Both the position numbers and the translations under genes were made by a program. The notes below the pieces were generated by a model, which worked only from the letters and a program-made list of their open reading frames with translations, searched no databases and had not been told where the DNA came from. From Leadbetterella byssophila DSM 17132 (GTDB taxonomy: Bacteria > Bacteroidota > Bacteroidia > Cytophagales > Spirosomataceae), in assembly GCF_000166395.1 (NCBI RefSeq), contig NC_014655.1:2852001-2916000 (forward strand): a stretch of 64,000 nucleotides of DNA, written 5' to 3'. Positions 1-8,425 of the stretch are shown here, one piece after another; position 1 is the first letter of the stretch; each line of letters begins with the position of its first letter.

Positions 1-282
1 CCCAAGCCATTGGGAAATGCTTTGCTGAATAACACGGTCGATGACCGTTGGGATACCCAGCATACGCTTGCCGCCACTTGCTTTGGGAATCTCTACTTTC
101 CGAACAGCTTGTGGGCGGTAAGTGCCAGAGAGAATATCCGATCGCAGGGATTGCCAGTGCGTGTTAAGGTAGTCACGAAGATTATCGATCTGCATACCAT
201 CAACTCCGCTAGCACCTCCATTAGAGATGACACGATCAACTGCGTGTTTGACATTTCGGATGTGTAATATCTCTTCCAACAT
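1..282 (-). CDS. Group II intron reverse transcriptase/maturase, N-terminal 94 residues (partial)
   Basis: This is the 5' end of the intron-encoded protein. Its ATG is at 280-282 on the minus strand and it runs off the window edge. The visible 94 residues match the N-terminus of the complete protein at 57340-58614 and cover the RT0/RT1 region (SGVDGMQ). The product would be a reverse transcriptase and splicing maturase acting on its own intron RNA. Whether this copy is intact beyond the edge cannot be seen. The open frame on the opposite strand is a shadow. Confidence 0.9.
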   Translation of the reverse strand, partial: MLEEILHIRNVKHAVDRVISNGGASGVDGMQIDNLRDYLNTHWQSLRSDILSGTYRPQAVRKVEIPKASGGKRMLGIPTVIDRVIQQSISQWLG

Positions 283-866
283 AGTATTACTAAAAAAAAC
301 CTCAGGCATTGTGTCCACTTCGTTGCACGACTCAGCTAAGCTCCTCTTGCATTTTACTATCAGTTTCCGACCTACCCTCATGCAAGCAGTTCTCTTATGT
401 GGTTCGGCTTTTAACACTTCGTCATAAACTTCATGGTTCCTTTGCCATTCTAACATTCAGACCTTCCCCTGTATAAAGTAGAGAAGCAGGGTACTATGTC
501 CTCTGCTGACTTCTGACTAAAGCATACTAGCATTATTATTCTGCTATATGTTTCTTCGCGGGCATTCGCGTATACCTTTGACAGAGTTTAGTCAGATCTC
601 CCCAGGTAAGAACAATAACTTTCACCTCATATATCCGCTACATTTACCATAGTGTTTCCGTACAGTTTAGGGCTTCGGCTTGTTTTGCAGCCTCACCCAA
701 CACTTGCGGCCTTGTATGTAGTTTCTGTTCGTCGGATCGAGGTTTTGCCTCAGACTTCCTTCAGATTCCACCTCACGGTGGACACCCTTGTCATAAGCTA
801 ACACTTCCCACTGTAAAGGCGTGTTCGGGACTTACACCCTAGAGTTATTGCACATGCTGGGCACAC
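1..866 (-). mobile_element. Group IIC intron, 5' part (left copy, truncated by window edge)
   Basis: Read on the minus strand, an intron begins at 866 with GTGTGCCCAGCATG, followed by the structured 5' RNA domains and the start of its reverse transcriptase gene. It is the reverse complement of 56755-57621. By eye the segments compared are identical except for one base in a homopolymer (8 A at 292-299 versus 9 T at 57322-57330). The 5' end and domain I resemble the Oceanobacillus-type group IIC intron. It starts directly after the T-run of the terminator of the RND efflux operon, the usual IIC target. The 3' part lies outside the window. Confidence 0.93.
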
Positions 867-898
867 AAAAATAATCCCCTCCTTTCAGAAGGGGATTA
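867..898 (-). terminator. Rho-independent terminator of the efflux operon; intron target
   Basis: On the minus strand, 8-bp arms AATCCCCT and AGGGGATT enclose a 9-nt loop and are followed by ATTTTT. It lies 4 nt past the stop of the outer-membrane factor gene. The last T is directly joined to the first base of the intron, so the hairpin and T-run are the 5' exon of the insertion. Confidence 0.85.
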
Positions 899-901
899 AA
901 C

Positions 902-2320
902 TTATTTCCATCCACCACCCAGTGCTTTGTAGAGCGATATAGATGACAACCACTGTCGCTTATACGCCTCCACCCTATCTAACTGAGCTTGCAAGGCATT
1001 CTGCTGCGCTACTAGTACTTCCAAATAAGTAGCCTTTGCTGCCATATACAGTTCGTTTGAAGTTTGGACAGACAACTGTAAGACCTGAGCTTCCTCATTT
1101 TTCAAGTCGGAAATTTCCTTGTATGCCTCTATCCTATTTAACTCATTCAAAACCTCTGTATATCCATTCAATAGGGCCTGATGATAATCTAACAAAGCTA
1201 GGACTTGAGAAGACTTAGCCGTAGAGAAACGTGCTTCAATAGCTTTTCTATTCAATAAAGGTGCCGTAAGACCTCCCACTAAGGAATAGGCCAAAGAAGT
1301 AGGTGTTTCAAGCAAATATTTGGGATTGAAGGCTTGATAACCTATTCCAGCGCTCAGTTGTATACTTGGCAGGAATTCAGCTCTGGCAGAAAGTACGTCT
1401 AAACGCTTTGATTCTACTTCTAAAGCAGCCGCTTTAATATCCGGACGGTTATGTAAAACCTGTACAGGAATACCTGCAGATATATCTTTTGGCAATCCTC
1501 TAAAAAGCAAATCCTTACTTCTCACTATAGGCTGAGGATATCTTCCCAAAAGTATATTCAATCTGTTTTCAACCTCAGAGATTTCCTGCTTGACTTGCCT
1601 TTCAAGCGTCTGAGTATTCAATTGTTGAGCCTTAAACTGCTGCACCACTAACTCATTTGCTCTGGCTGCTTCTTTCTGAGCACGGATGACATCTAAAACC
1701 TCCTCCTGATTCCTTACCGTCTCACTTAAAACCGTTAATTCATGATCCAAAGCCACCAACTCAAAATAGGCTGAAGCCACTTCTGCAACCAACTGCGTCT
1801 GCACATAATTTACCCCTTCCACAGAAGCCAAGAATTGCTGATAAGCAGATTTCTTTCTGTTCGACAACTTCTTCCATGCGTCTATCTCCCATGTCGACTG
1901 TAAGCCGATATAGAAATCAGGTAGATCCACAGGCACTCTTTTCCCCGGTAGAATGTCAGTTGTAGCATTCCCTACACCATCCATGGTATAATAACCGTAT
2001 CTCCTCAAAGCAGGTGAAAAGTTACCTGAAAGCGTAGGAAGCATAGCTCCTTTAGCAGCCAGCACCTGCGCCTGGGCCATTTGAATTCTTTCCAATGCCA
2101 TCTTCTTGTCCAGGTTATTGACAAGGGCCGTATCAATGAGCGCCTGTAATGACGGATCAGAGAAGTAATTTCTCCAACTTAAGTTGCCTATATGACTGGT
2201 ATCCGCGCTTCCTTTGAACGTTTCTGGTAGGGCTTTTTCCTGTACTGAAACCTGGGTCTGCGGGAGTTTACAAGCTCCCGCAACTAGTCCTATTACTATA
2301 TATTTAAACCACTTTTTCAT
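902..2320 (-). CDS. RND efflux outer-membrane factor (TolC/OprM/NodT family lipoprotein)
   Basis: A 472-aa protein with a lipoprotein signal peptide (lipobox VAGAC, Cys17), as usual for the OprM/NodT branch of TolC-like channels. The rest is the long alpha-helical, Ala/Gln/Leu-rich pattern of two outer-membrane-efflux repeats. It should form the trimeric exit duct of a tripartite pump with the two genes upstream. Its ATG lies 17 bp inside the end of the RND gene, indicating translational coupling, and the operon ends at the hairpin just downstream. The substrate cannot be told from sequence. Confidence 0.9.
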   Translation of the reverse strand: MKKWFKYIVIGLVAGACKLPQTQVSVQEKALPETFKGSADTSHIGNLSWRNYFSDPSLQALIDTALVNNLDKKMALERIQMAQAQVLAAKGAMLPTLSGNFSPALRRYGYYTMDGVGNATTDILPGKRVPVDLPDFYIGLQSTWEIDAWKKLSNRKKSAYQQFLASVEGVNYVQTQLVAEVASAYFELVALDHELTVLSETVRNQEEVLDVIRAQKEAARANELVVQQFKAQQLNTQTLERQVKQEISEVENRLNILLGRYPQPIVRSKDLLFRGLPKDISAGIPVQVLHNRPDIKAAALEVESKRLDVLSARAEFLPSIQLSAGIGYQAFNPKYLLETPTSLAYSLVGGLTAPLLNRKAIEARFSTAKSSQVLALLDYHQALLNGYTEVLNELNRIEAYKEISDLKNEEAQVLQLSVQTSNELYMAAKATYLEVLVAQQNALQAQLDRVEAYKRQWLSSISLYKALGGGWK

Positions 2321-5300
2321 GCTTCATTTTTTTAGCAAACACCACATACAATCCAGGAATGATAATGACACCAAATACGGTACCTAATAACATCCCTCCT
2401 ACTGTTGCAGAACCAATGGTCCTGTTGCCTATCTCCCCTGCTCCAGAAGCTAGCATCAAAGGAATCAATCCTGCGATAAAAGCAAATGAAGTCATTAGAA
2501 TAGGCCTTAAACGCGCCGTTGCAGCTTCTATGGCAGCCATTAAAGGACTCAAGCCTTTTTCATTTTGAATCAACACCGCAAACTCCACAATCAGGATGGC
2601 ATTTTTACCTAGGATACCTATTAACATAACCATGGAAATCTGCGCATAGATGTTGTTCTCTAAGCCCAAAATCCATAAGAAGAATAATGCGCCGAAGATT
2701 CCTATAGGAAGAGACAAGATAATAGGCAAAGGCAAGGCAAAACTCTCATACTGTGCTGCCAATATCAGATAAACGAACAACAAACAAAGCGCAAAGATGA
2801 TATAGGTCTCATTCCCTGCATTTGCCTGATCTCTAGAGGCTCCGGCCCAGTCGTATCCATAACCTTTAGGCAAGTACTGCGCCGCTACTTCCTTGATCGC
2901 AGCGATAGCGTCTCCACTACTGTATCCTAAGGCCGGTTGACCATTGATCATAGCTGAAGGATACATGTTATAGCGCGTAATCTGCTCGGGTCCATATACC
3001 TTTTCTACTTTTAAGAAGGTAGAATACGGTACTAGTTCTCCATTGTCATTCTTTACGGTCAGCTTCAAAATATCCTCTGGCTCCGCTCTAAATTCAGGAG
3101 AGGCCTGCACCATCACCTTATACATCTGTCCAAAACGTATGAAATTAGTAGCATATTCACTACCTATCAACGTTTGCAAGGTACTCATGGCATTGTCTGC
3201 AGTTACCCCCTTTTGAGCGGCTTTGTCCTCGTCTATATCCAAAAGGAATTGAGGGAAAGTAGCGTCAAATGTGGTAAACACATTCATTAACTCCGGTCGC
3301 TTATTCAATTCCGTCACAAAACCGTCCGCCACCTCTTGCAAATCTCCTATCTCATCACTACCCGAACGGTTCAATAATCTCAATTCAAAACCACTGGAGT
3401 TACCATATCCCGGCACAGGAGGTGGGCGGAAGAATTCTATGGTAGCGTCTTTGATATGGCGGGTTTTAGCCGCTAATTCCTCGATAATTTGAGCATCTGA
3501 TCGGCCACGCTCACTCCAGTTTTTCAAACTGATCAAGTTCATTCCGTAGATGGCACCTGTACCCTCAGATAAGGTACTAAAGCCTGACAAACTGGATACG
3601 GTAGCTACTTCTTCCATACCGTTAGCTATGGCCTGAACCTCATCCACTACCCTCTCCGTACGTTCCAATGTGGCTCCTGAAGGAGTGGTGATGTTAGCAT
3701 AGAAGGCTCCTTGGTCCTCCTCTGGTATAAAGCCGGTAGGTACAAACACACCTACTAATCCCGTAGCAAAACAAAAGCCTGCTAATACACCAAAAGTAAC
3801 TACTCTACGATTTGCTATTAGGCCTAAAAGCTTTTGATATTTGGTAGATAAGCCATTATACCACCTGTTAAATCCATCGAAGAATCTGGCAATAAATCCC
3901 TTTTTATGTTCACCATGAACATCCTTTAAGAACAATGCACAAAGGGCGGGGGTCAATGTTAAGGCCGTTACCCCTGATAATACGATGGCCACCGCCATAG
4001 TCAAAGAGAACTGCCTATAGAATATTCCGGAAGGCCCTTCCATAAAGGACACAGGGACAAACACCGCAGACATCACTAAAGTAATGGCAATGATGGCTCC
4101 ACTGATCTCGCTCATGGCTTCTTCCGTAGCCTTCAAAGGTGAAAGCCCTTTACTCTCCATCTTAGCATGCACCGCCTCAATCACTACTATGGCGTTATCC
4201 ACCACAATACCAATAGCCAGTACCAAAGCGAATAGGGTGATCAGGTTCAAGGAGAACCCTAACATCTGCATAAAGAAGAAAGTACCAATCAAGGACACCG
4301 GCACCGCAATGATAGGGATGATGGTAGAGCGTGTATCCTGCAAGAATATAAAGATCACCAAGGCTACCAGTAGGAAGGCCTCCACCAATGTACGAAGTAC
4401 AACGGCAATAGATGCATCTAAGAATGCTGACACATCATAACCTATAGTATAACTCATGCCCGGAGGGAAACTACTATCCTTTAGTTCTGCCATCCGGGTC
4501 TTTATGTTTTCAATTACCTCTTTCGCGTTCGAACCGGGACGCTGCTTGATCATAATGGAAGCCGAAGGCTGACCATTCTCTTTGGACAAAACATTATAAT
4601 CTTGTGAATCAAATTCGATTTCAGCTATATCCCTCAAGCGCAAGATCTCCCCATCTGATTTACTTCTTAAAACCAGATTTTCATACGCTTGTTCTGTATT
4701 CAATTTCCCCGTGTAACGAAGTACGTATTGGAGAGACTGTCCCGCTTTGCCAGAACTTTCCCCGATTTTTCCGGGTGCGGCTTCTACGTTTTGCTGCTTT
4801 AATTTCTCGATGACTTCGTTAGCTGATATATTGTACATCAACATCTTCTCAGGATTAAGCCATACCCTCATGGCATAGTCCCTCCTACCCATCATCTCCG
4901 CAAAACCTACACCGTCAATACGCTTTAATTCCTTAAGAACATTGATATCCACAAAGTTGAAAAGGAATTTCTCATCCAAATCTTTGTCCTCACTAAGAAT
5001 ATTCAGGTACATCAACATACTGTTCTGTACCTTTTCTACTATAACCCCTGCCTTAATAGCTTCTTCAGGTAATTCATCCATTACAGATGTCACCCGGTTC
5101 TGCACGTTAACGGCAGCCACATCCGGATCCACCCCTGCTTTGAAGATGATTTGAATAATACCGGTACCATCATTTCCGGAAACGGACGTCATGTAAGACA
5201 TCCCAGGCACACCATTAATGGCCTTTTCAAGGGGGGTAATTACCGCCTTCACCACGGCGTCTGCATTCGCACCCGTAAACCTGGTGGTTACGTTTACTTC

Positions 5301-5423
5301 CGGAGGAGCAATGTCCGGATATTGGGTAATGGGCAACTGAACTAAGGATATCAGTCCCACTAACACCATCAGCACCGATATTACTATTGATAATACGGGT
5401 CTATGTATGAACTTTTGAAACAT
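2304..5423 (-). CDS. RND multidrug efflux permease, HAE1 family (AcrB-like)
   Basis: A 1039-aa inner-membrane proton antiporter of normal AcrB length with the expected layout: TM1 at about 10-30, a large periplasmic loop, a TM2-6 cluster at about 340-500, a second loop, and a TM8-12 cluster at about 870-1030. The N-terminal FIHRPVLSIVIS, the porter region and GKNAILIVEFA (TM10 Lys) are typical. In TM4 the paired acidic residues of AcrB are Asp409-Asn410 (VVDNAIVV), so the second is Asn. I believe this also occurs in other Bacteroidota pumps. The ATG is 6 nt after the upstream adaptor gene's stop, and the 3' end overlaps the outer-membrane factor gene by 17 bp. Confidence 0.95.
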   Translation of the reverse strand: MFQKFIHRPVLSIVISVLMVLVGLISLVQLPITQYPDIAPPEVNVTTRFTGANADAVVKAVITPLEKAINGVPGMSYMTSVSGNDGTGIIQIIFKAGVDPDVAAVNVQNRVTSVMDELPEEAIKAGVIVEKVQNSMLMYLNILSEDKDLDEKFLFNFVDINVLKELKRIDGVGFAEMMGRRDYAMRVWLNPEKMLMYNISANEVIEKLKQQNVEAAPGKIGESSGKAGQSLQYVLRYTGKLNTEQAYENLVLRSKSDGEILRLRDIAEIEFDSQDYNVLSKENGQPSASIMIKQRPGSNAKEVIENIKTRMAELKDSSFPPGMSYTIGYDVSAFLDASIAVVLRTLVEAFLLVALVIFIFLQDTRSTIIPIIAVPVSLIGTFFFMQMLGFSLNLITLFALVLAIGIVVDNAIVVIEAVHAKMESKGLSPLKATEEAMSEISGAIIAITLVMSAVFVPVSFMEGPSGIFYRQFSLTMAVAIVLSGVTALTLTPALCALFLKDVHGEHKKGFIARFFDGFNRWYNGLSTKYQKLLGLIANRRVVTFGVLAGFCFATGLVGVFVPTGFIPEEDQGAFYANITTPSGATLERTERVVDEVQAIANGMEEVATVSSLSGFSTLSEGTGAIYGMNLISLKNWSERGRSDAQIIEELAAKTRHIKDATIEFFRPPPVPGYGNSSGFELRLLNRSGSDEIGDLQEVADGFVTELNKRPELMNVFTTFDATFPQFLLDIDEDKAAQKGVTADNAMSTLQTLIGSEYATNFIRFGQMYKVMVQASPEFRAEPEDILKLTVKNDNGELVPYSTFLKVEKVYGPEQITRYNMYPSAMINGQPALGYSSGDAIAAIKEVAAQYLPKGYGYDWAGASRDQANAGNETYIIFALCLLFVYLILAAQYESFALPLPIILSLPIGIFGALFFLWILGLENNIYAQISMVMLIGILGKNAILIVEFAVLIQNEKGLSPLMAAIEAATARLRPILMTSFAFIAGLIPLMLASGAGEIGNRTIGSATVGGMLLGTVFGVIIIPGLYVVFAKKMKHEKVV

Positions 5424-5429
5424 GATATC

Positions 5430-6542
5430 TTAAGGATTAATTTTTGCCTCTACTTCTTCCGCACTGATCAATTTAATTTCGATCTGTTGACCTGCTTTCA
5501 CCTGCTGAGCACCTTCAAAAAGTATCCTTTCATCAGGGGCTACACCCTTATCCACAATATAGAAATGAGGAACCCTCAAGATAGGCTCAATGGACCTTTG
5601 TTCTAAGATATTATCTTTCTTAACCACATAAACATATAGTTTATCCTGCACCTCAAAAGTGGAGACTTGTGGGATATGTATAGCTTCTTGGATATATTGA
5701 TTCAAAATCACCTTACCACTACCTCCGTGTTTTAGGAGCTTGTCGGGATTAGGGAATCTGGCCCTAAAGGCAATGTTCCCCGTATTCCTATCAAATTCAC
5801 TCTCCATGGTTTCAACCACCCCCTTGTGAGGATATTCCATACCATTGGCTAGCATAAGGGTCACTTTAGATTTTGAATCTCCTTGATTATCTAGTACATA
5901 ATCCAGATAATCCTTTTCAGAAACGTTGAAATATGCAAATACTTCGGAATTATTAGAGAGTGTAGTTAATAAGGTTCCTTCTTCTACAAGAGATCCTGCC
6001 TTTTGAGGAATCCTGTTGATCACCCCATCAAAAGGTGCTCTAATCTCTGAGAAGGTCAGGTTTAATCTAGCCCTTTCCGTATCTGAATGCGCCTCTGCAA
6101 CCTTTGCACTGGCAGCTTCTACTTTAGCACCTGCTAAATCTAACTCAGCCTTTGAGATGATCTTCTTGTCAAATAATTTTTTAGCGTTTTCTAATTCTAA
6201 TCGAACGGCCTTTAGATCAGCCTCCGCAATTTTCAATTGCGCTTGAGCCTTTGCAACGTCTTGCTGATGAGACACTGTAGACAGGGAAAACAGCAATTGA
6301 CCTTTACGAACAGCTTGACCTTCGTCCACCCAAACCCTTTCAAGGAAACCCCTGATTTTTGAGCGAACTTCTACGTTCTGTCTTGCGTGAATATCTGCTA
6401 CATATTCACTTTTCTGGTCAGCTGCTTTAATGATAGGATACGTGACCAAAAATGTATCTTTCTCCTCCTTATTTTCCTCTTCTTTAGCTTTACAGGAAAG
6501 CCCAGCCCATACCAAGGCTATAAAAAGAATGTAATTCTTCAT
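5430..6542 (-). CDS. RND efflux periplasmic adaptor (membrane fusion protein, HlyD/AcrA family)
   Basis: A 370-aa adaptor. I start it at the ATG at 6540-6542 because this gives a clean lipoprotein signal (MKNYILFIALVWAGLSC, Cys17); the open frame extends 8 codons further up. Features are the lipoyl/barrel-sandwich halves (VEVRSKIRGFLERVWVDEG at about 50-70; RAPFDGVINRIP near 165), an alpha-helical hairpin rich in Ala/Lys/Glu between them, and a beta-barrel C-terminus. It links the AcrB-like pump to the TolC-like channel encoded just downstream. It is probably co-transcribed with the small gene at 6615-6956, 72 nt upstream. Confidence 0.93.
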   Translation of the reverse strand: MKNYILFIALVWAGLSCKAKEEENKEEKDTFLVTYPIIKAADQKSEYVADIHARQNVEVRSKIRGFLERVWVDEGQAVRKGQLLFSLSTVSHQQDVAKAQAQLKIAEADLKAVRLELENAKKLFDKKIISKAELDLAGAKVEAASAKVAEAHSDTERARLNLTFSEIRAPFDGVINRIPQKAGSLVEEGTLLTTLSNNSEVFAYFNVSEKDYLDYVLDNQGDSKSKVTLMLANGMEYPHKGVVETMESEFDRNTGNIAFRARFPNPDKLLKHGGSGKVILNQYIQEAIHIPQVSTFEVQDKLYVYVVKKDNILEQRSIEPILRVPHFYIVDKGVAPDERILFEGAQQVKAGQQIEIKLISAEEVEAKINP

Positions 6543-6614
6543 GATATAATAATATAAATGACTCAACTACCGAAAATTCGATAGCTCAAAACAAAACAAT
6601 GAATCTGGAAGAAC

Positions 6615-6956
6615 TTAGGATTCCGGCGGAGAATATACTACATCCGGGCCAAATTGTGCCCGACAATTATCATGGTAGGAATAAATTAGTTCAGAATGGA
6701 ATACCTCTTCTTTCGGGGCCACAACGGTATTTTTGGCTATCAAAGCTACTAAATCAGGAAGATCAACCGGCTCATCAGGAAGTAAAACATCTTCATTATT
6801 TAATGAAGCCTTGATCTTCTTAAAATAGGTCTGTTCCGCAGTTTCCCCATATACAGCATCCTCCCAAATGGCAGGTACATCAATACTCAATGCCAAGACA
6901 TAACTCGCCATAAGTATGTAGAAGAAGGAGGTTATATAACTACGTATTTTCACCAT
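6615..6956 (-). CDS. Small hypothetical protein with N-terminal membrane segment
   Basis: A 113-aa protein with no family I recognise. Residues 1-25 (MVKIRSYITSFFYILMASYV) form a membrane anchor or signal peptide. The rest is acidic with a Pro/Asp-rich patch (LLPDEPVDLPDLV). An ATG at 6954-6956 is preferred to an upstream TTG because a TAnnTTTG promoter element (minus strand, 6966-6973) sits directly upstream, which also supports the gene being real. It precedes the adaptor gene by 72 nt on the same strand with no terminator seen, so it may be the first gene of the efflux operon. An opposite-strand frame over the same DNA lacks such support. Confidence 0.55.
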   Translation of the reverse strand: MVKIRSYITSFFYILMASYVLALSIDVPAIWEDAVYGETAEQTYFKKIKASLNNEDVLLPDEPVDLPDLVALIAKNTVVAPKEEVFHSELIYSYHDNCRAQFGPDVVYSPPES

Positions 6957-6965
6957 AGGAACTAA

Positions 6966-6973
6966 CAAATATA
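6966..6973 (-). promoter_or_regulatory. Candidate -7 element (TATATTTG) of the efflux operon
   Basis: CAAATATA on the plus strand reads TATATTTG on the minus strand, matching the Bacteroidota -7 consensus TAnnTTTG. It lies 9 nt upstream of the ATG at 6956, so the leader would be very short. No clear -33 TTTG was found. Confidence 0.4.
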
Positions 6974-7061
6974 TCTATTTTTCCCGTTTTTAACAGGATA
7001 AATAGGCAAAACATCTGTTAGTACATAGATCAAAGCCCTTATTGAGTCGGCGTCTGTAGAT

Positions 7062-7271
7062 TTATTGCGCCCTGTTTCTTCTGAAATTTCCCCAAAAAGC
7101 AAAGATGAATACCGCTGCAAAAACCAAACACTTGATTCTGTATCCGTTTATATCTGTGTCCCAAAATAGCACTTTAAACGGACCTGCTACCTCAGAAAAA
7201 AATGTTTCAGCAAAGCGATATAAATTTAATATCCCAAAAACAAGAAAGATATAGGGGATGATTTTCTGCAT
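7062..7271 (-). CDS. Small hypothetical membrane protein, two TM helices
   Basis: A 69-aa protein, ATG at 7269-7271. It has two hydrophobic segments (about residues 4-20 and 46-62) joined by a short polar loop, and a basic C-terminus (GNFRRNRAQ) that suggests a cytoplasmic tail. I do not recognise a family. A TATCTTTG promoter element lies about 20 nt upstream (7291-7298, minus strand) with a TTG 21 nt further out, which supports an expressed gene. It is divergent from the flavin-dependent oxidoreductase gene and separated from the efflux genes. Confidence 0.6.
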   Translation of the reverse strand: MQKIIPYIFLVFGILNLYRFAETFFSEVAGPFKVLFWDTDINGYRIKCLVFAAVFIFAFWGNFRRNRAQ

Positions 7272-7290
7272 AATTTATGATTCTTTATAC

Positions 7291-7298
7291 CAAAGATA
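7291..7298 (-). promoter_or_regulatory. Candidate promoter -7 element (TATCTTTG) for the 69-aa membrane protein
   Basis: CAAAGATA on the plus strand is TATCTTTG on the minus strand. A TTG (plus strand CAA, 7320-7322) lies 21 nt upstream, within the usual -33/-7 spacing. The ATG is at 7271. Confidence 0.45.
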
Positions 7299-7345
7299 GA
7301 ACATTTTATTATCATATATCAATGCTTTCCCCTCATCAAATCTTC

Positions 7346-7353
7346 TATTTTTG
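7346..7353 (+). promoter_or_regulatory. Candidate -7 element (TATTTTTG) for the flavin-dependent oxidoreductase
   Basis: TATTTTTG matches TAnnTTTG and lies 15 nt upstream of the ATG at 7369. It overlaps the TTG at 7351 that would extend the reading frame, which argues for the ATG as the true start. No -33 element is evident. Confidence 0.45.
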
Positions 7354-7368
7354 AAAAAAAAGAGAATT

Positions 7369-8403
7369 ATGGAATTAGGAATAGGAATGTTTGGCGACTT
7401 AGCCATAGATAAAAACACCGGAAAAATTCAAGATACCGGAGAAAAACTACGGGAGATATTAGAAGAAGTAAAGTTAGCTGATGAAGTAGGCTTGGACGTC
7501 TTTGGAATGGGCGAACACCACCGCCCTGATTACGCAGTGTCTTCACCTGAAATCCTTCTTGCTGCAGCAGCATCCGTAACTAAAAATATCAAGCTTATGA
7601 GTACAGTAACGGTCCTAAGCTCCTCTGAGCCCGTTAATGTATATCAAAACTTCTCTACCATAGACCAAATCTCAGGCGGTAGAGCTGAAATAGGCGTAGG
7701 TAGAGGTAGTTTCATTGAGTCTTTCCCCCTTTTTGGCTATAACCTTAAAGATTATGATGCCCTTTTCGAGGAAAAATTAGATCTTTTATTGAAGATCAAT
7801 ACACAAGAAAAGGTGAGCTGGAAAGGAACTTTGAGACCTCCTATGGTTAATCAAACCGTGTATCCGAGAGCAGTGAATAATGGACAACTGCCCATCTGGA
7901 TTGCTGTAGGTGGCACTCCGGAATCCATACTTAGAGCAGCTAAATTAGGCCTACCATTGATCTTAGCCATCATAGGAGGTATGCCTGCTCAATTCAAACC
8001 CCACATGGATTTCTACAAGGAACAATACTTAAAACACGGTCACGATCCGGCCAAAATGCAACTTGGTATTCATTCACATACTTTTGTAAGTGATAATGAG
8101 GCCATTTGTGATGGATATTTTGAGAATTATGCTGCTCAAATGGACAGAATAGGATCAAGCAGAGGATGGGCTCCCTATACCAAGCATCAGTTCAATGGAG
8201 GCCGTTCGAAAGACGGAGCACTGTTTATAGGAGACCCGTCAGCCGTGACGGATAAAATTCTGCACATGCACGAATTGTTCGGAATCACCCGTTTCATAGC
8301 CCATATGGACGTAGGTGCTCCTGATCATAAACTGATGATGAAGTCTATAGAATTATTCGGAACCAAAGTAGCTCCCGAAATCAGAAAAGCACTACAGAAG
8401 TGA
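7369..8403 (+). CDS. LLM-class (luciferase-like) flavin-dependent oxidoreductase
   Basis: A 344-aa protein of the bacterial luciferase-like monooxygenase superfamily, a TIM barrel using reduced FMN or F420-type flavin. Diagnostic stretches are GLDVFGMGEHHRPDYAVS near residue 45, the ISGGRAEIGVGRGS loop at about 105, and WIAVGGTPES near 180. Length fits the family. The substrate is unknown. It is a single-gene unit: an upstream TAnnTTTG promoter and a hairpin overlapping its stop codon bound it. It converges on the SBF-like transporter gene, with stops 6 bp apart. Confidence 0.88.
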   Translation: MELGIGMFGDLAIDKNTGKIQDTGEKLREILEEVKLADEVGLDVFGMGEHHRPDYAVSSPEILLAAAASVTKNIKLMSTVTVLSSSEPVNVYQNFSTIDQISGGRAEIGVGRGSFIESFPLFGYNLKDYDALFEEKLDLLLKINTQEKVSWKGTLRPPMVNQTVYPRAVNNGQLPIWIAVGGTPESILRAAKLGLPLILAIIGGMPAQFKPHMDFYKEQYLKHGHDPAKMQLGIHSHTFVSDNEAICDGYFENYAAQMDRIGSSRGWAPYTKHQFNGGRSKDGALFIGDPSAVTDKILHMHELFGITRFIAHMDVGAPDHKLMMKSIELFGTKVAPEIRKALQK

Positions 8404-8425
8404 GGCTCTTAAGCCTCATTTCTTT
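8401..8425 (+). terminator. Hairpin terminator containing the stop codons of two convergent genes
   Basis: TGAGGCT and AGCCTCA form a 7-bp stem with a CTTA loop, followed by TTTCTTTTT. The TGA of the oxidoreductase is the first three bases of the stem, and the TAA of the opposing transporter gene (8409-8411) lies in the loop. The T-tract exists only for the plus strand. Confidence 0.7.

Noticed and set aside
10-427. Plus-strand open frames over the left intron
   Set aside because: They are antisense to the intron reverse transcriptase and domain IV. The same antisense frame exists over the right copy. No promoter or family signal.
6599-6814. Plus-strand frame opposite the 113-aa membrane-anchored protein
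   Set aside because: Only the minus-strand frame has a signal/anchor sequence, an ATG directly behind a TAnnTTTG element, and an operon position.
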